Assembly (NCBI GenBank): GCA_003477305.1
Contig: DMTN01000039.1
Span: 91,746-133,733 of the forward strand
Direction: 5' to 3'
DNA from: Acholeplasmatales bacterium
GTDB taxonomy: Bacteria > Bacillota_I > Bacilli_A > Izemoplasmatales > Hujiaoplasmataceae
DNA: 41,988 nucleotides
The first letter of the stretch is position 1; the number at the start of each line of letters is the position of its first letter. Below the pieces are notes generated by a model, which worked only from the letters and a program-made list of their open reading frames with translations, was not told where the DNA came from and made no database searches. Of this stretch, positions 40,514 through 41,988 are shown in pieces. Position numbers and translations under genes: made by a program.

Positions 40514-41755
40514 TCATTCCGGATTGTCTCTCAAGGTCGGAAGGAAGCGCGCTTCCCCCGTATTGATGATCCAGACCGATGGGTTGAATTCCAAGACAAA
40601 CAGATAATACGCATCGTCGAGCGCGGCGACGTCGATCGTGTTCTCAGGCGGAACGACGAACGTCTGGTCCTCCGTGTACATGACATACGCTTCAGCGACG
40701 TACGCGGCGGAATCGACGTGCCCGGCAAACAAGATCGGAACATCCGAAACGTAGGACGTCGAGGAGATGACGCCGACCGCGTCGCCCGTGATGTCGCCGT
40801 ACACGGCGACGCTTTGAATGACGGAATCGATGCGGTCGAGGATCGTTCCGGCGATGCCGCCGACATGATTCGCCCCGACAACGTTCATACGGGTATAACA
40901 GTTCGAAATCGTCCCACCGTCGATCGTCCCGACCAAGCCGCCGACGACCATCACCCCGGTGATCGATCCGGCGCTGAAGGACTCGCGAATCGTGCCGTGG
41001 TTTACGGCGACCAGCCCGCCGGCGATGCTGCCCAAGGACGCCTGAATCGTGCCGGTGAAGGACGATTGTTCGATCGTGCCGTAATTCGAGCCGACCAAGC
41101 CGCCGACGAACAGGCTTCCGCTGACGGTCCCGGTGACATGGACGTTCTGGATCGTCCCGCCGTTATCGGCGACGACGGCACCGTTCCAATAGAGATCCGG
41201 ATTCAGAATCGACACATCCGTGAGCGTCAAATCTTTGACGATGGTCGTGCGATTGTGTTCCGAATCGAGGCGGCAGATCAAAGCTTTGTTCAAGCCGGTG
41301 ATGGCGTGATTCCCGCCATCCAACACGCCCGAGAACAGTTCGATGACGCATCCGGTCGAATCCGCCGGATCATCATCGAAATCGATGTTCTCCGTGATCA
41401 GGAAGTTCCCGCGCGGATTCCATTCGATCCGTGCGAAATCCTGGGCATCACAAATGGGGATCGTCCCATAGGTGAGATAGAAAGTTGAACCGAATGACAC
41501 CGCGAACGCGACCGCATAAAGGATTCGAACAACTGTTTTATGGATCTCGTTCGCCGTCCTTCCCGCTTGTTTCAACACGTATAATCCAAGGCATAACGGG
41601 AGGAGGATGATTTGCGGAACATAGAGGAATGGATTATTGACCGGGATCCGCATCGCGAGGGCGACGGCGACACAAAAAAACAGTTGCGGAAAGAAGACCA
41701 GTTCAAGGAAATAGAATACGGATTTGAATGTGCTTTTCTGATGTTCTTGCGTCAT
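40514..41755 (-). CDS. membrane-anchored GLUG-motif surface protein
   Basis: A 413-residue protein. Residues about 12-95 contain three hydrophobic helices (FYFLELVFFPQLFFCVAVALAM, FLYVPQIILLPLCLGLYVL, VRILYAVAFAVSFGSTFYL). The rest is external: FSGVLDGGNHAITGLNKALI opens a beta-helix, then GLUG-type rungs follow, each with the GGLVG/GxxG-N-x-G-T-I pattern (LFVGGLVGSNYGTIEQSSFTG, SIAGGLVAVNHGTIRESFSAG, MVVGGLVGTIDGGTISNCYTR, NHVGGIAGTI). TGGAGAG lies before the ATG. It is cotranscribed with the esterase lipoprotein. The fold is the one suggested for the 2260-aa protein at 22.9-29.7 kb, but the two differ in anchor. Confidence 0.88.
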   Translation of the reverse strand: MTQEHQKSTFKSVFYFLELVFFPQLFFCVAVALAMRIPVNNPFLYVPQIILLPLCLGLYVLKQAGRTANEIHKTVVRILYAVAFAVSFGSTFYLTYGTIPICDAQDFARIEWNPRGNFLITENIDFDDDPADSTGCVIELFSGVLDGGNHAITGLNKALICRLDSEHNRTTIVKDLTLTDVSILNPDLYWNGAVVADNGGTIQNVHVTGTVSGSLFVGGLVGSNYGTIEQSSFTGTIQASLGSIAGGLVAVNHGTIRESFSAGSITGVMVVGGLVGTIDGGTISNCYTRMNVVGANHVGGIAGTILDRIDSVIQSVAVYGDITGDAVGVISSTSYVSDVPILFAGHVDSAAYVAEAYVMYTEDQTFVVPPENTIDVAALDDAYYLFVLEFNPSVWIINTGEARFLPTLRDNPE

Positions 41756-41838
41756 AAGACTCTCCAGTCGTTCGTCGGGGATCGGGTGTGCCGCAAAGCA
41801 TCGGTCGAATCTATCGATGTCACGCGGACCATATCACG

Positions 41839-41867
41839 AACATAACAGAAAACGGACATTCTGTCAA
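41839..41867 (-). promoter_or_regulatory. promoter of the GLUG/esterase operon
   Basis: On the minus strand TTGACA (41862-41867), 17-base spacer, TATGTT (41839-41844), about 80 bases before the GLUG gene start. Confidence 0.8.
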
Positions 41868-41988
41868 TGGATTCAGTGAAACGGGAATGCCAGCTGTCTC
41901 CTATTGTCCAACCGATTCATACTCGTCAAATATATGCGTTTGCGTATATGTATTCCGTATATTCGAGACTGTACAATATCTTGTGTAA
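41868..41988. other. AT-rich non-coding right end
   Basis: About 120 bases without a supportable gene. An imperfect dyad ATATGCG/CGTATAT with nearby CGTATATT repeats lies around 41930-41965 and could be an operator for the leftward promoter or for a gene beyond the window. Confidence 0.4.

Noticed and set aside
41788..41988. 66-residue plus-strand frame at the right edge
   Set aside because: No ribosome site, spans the promoter of the leftward GLUG gene, and has Cys/His-rich random-looking composition.
1..41988. tRNA, rRNA or intact insertion sequence genes
   Set aside because: No cloverleaf with a TTC-type arm, no rRNA conserved segment and no transposase motif were noticed on either strand; a tRNAscan-SE and ISfinder run would settle it.

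Overview
The window is a GC-rich, densely packed stretch of bacterial chromosome read with the standard code: TGA serves as a stop in many ATGA stop/start overlaps and Trp is TGG. A Bacillota/Bacilli origin, possibly a GC-rich lineage related to Mycoplasmatota (Tenericutes), is inferred from strong AGGAGG-type ribosome sites, sigma-A type promoters (several TTGACA-17-TATAAT), a tryptophan T-box, a PyrR-type leader, a c-di-GMP-I riboswitch, a BlaI-type operator, and lipoproteins whose mature ends are Thr/Ser-rich just after the lipobox Cys. No tRNA, rRNA, CRISPR array or intact transposase gene was seen.

Layout. 0.1-0.75 kb: HhH-GPD DNA glycosylase (-). 0.96-5.9 kb: K+ uptake operon (+) with a 57-aa LSm-like protein, two RCK/TrkA-type subunits, TrkH, and a KdpD/KdpE-like two-component pair. 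6.0-8.4 kb: three monocistronic (+) units (TIGR02206 membrane protein, 4-TM protein with a Pro-Val-Glu repeat tail, stand-alone TipAS protein). 8.5-15.5 kb (-): exported DUF2202 protein, GNAT acetyltransferase, uracil permease with a PyrR-type attenuator, an ECF sigma factor operon, and a pit phosphate transport operon. 15.5-15.96 kb: non-coding, with a possible IS21-like end remnant. 16-17.4 kb: amidase (+). 17.5-22.7 kb (-): T-box controlled stand-alone trpB, GtrA protein, PadR/HAAS membrane protein pair, and an exonuclease-YcxB-Smr operon.

22.8-31.9 kb (-) is the most striking part. It is a four-gene operon of three small exported proteins with SipW/TasA-type signal peptides (each with an AWF motif) followed by a 2260-aa secreted GLUG/beta-helix-like protein. 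It is transcribed from a perfect TTGACA-17-TATAAT promoter through a c-di-GMP-I riboswitch and a terminator. I interpret this as a c-di-GMP-controlled surface fibre/adhesion system.

32.0-36.4 kb: TetR regulator divergent from an MMPL-family exporter and its lipoprotein partner with LxxG-type heptads; the shared spacer carries TTTGAAA operator-like repeats. 36.4-41.8 kb (-): small DUF6933-like protein; an operon of a BlaI-type repressor fused to a catalytically degenerate gluzincin domain plus an S41 peptidase lipoprotein, behind a perfect ACTACA-TT-TGTAGT operator; and an operon of a membrane-anchored GLUG protein plus a sialate O-acetylesterase-like lipoprotein. The right half of the window is largely devoted to the cell surface.
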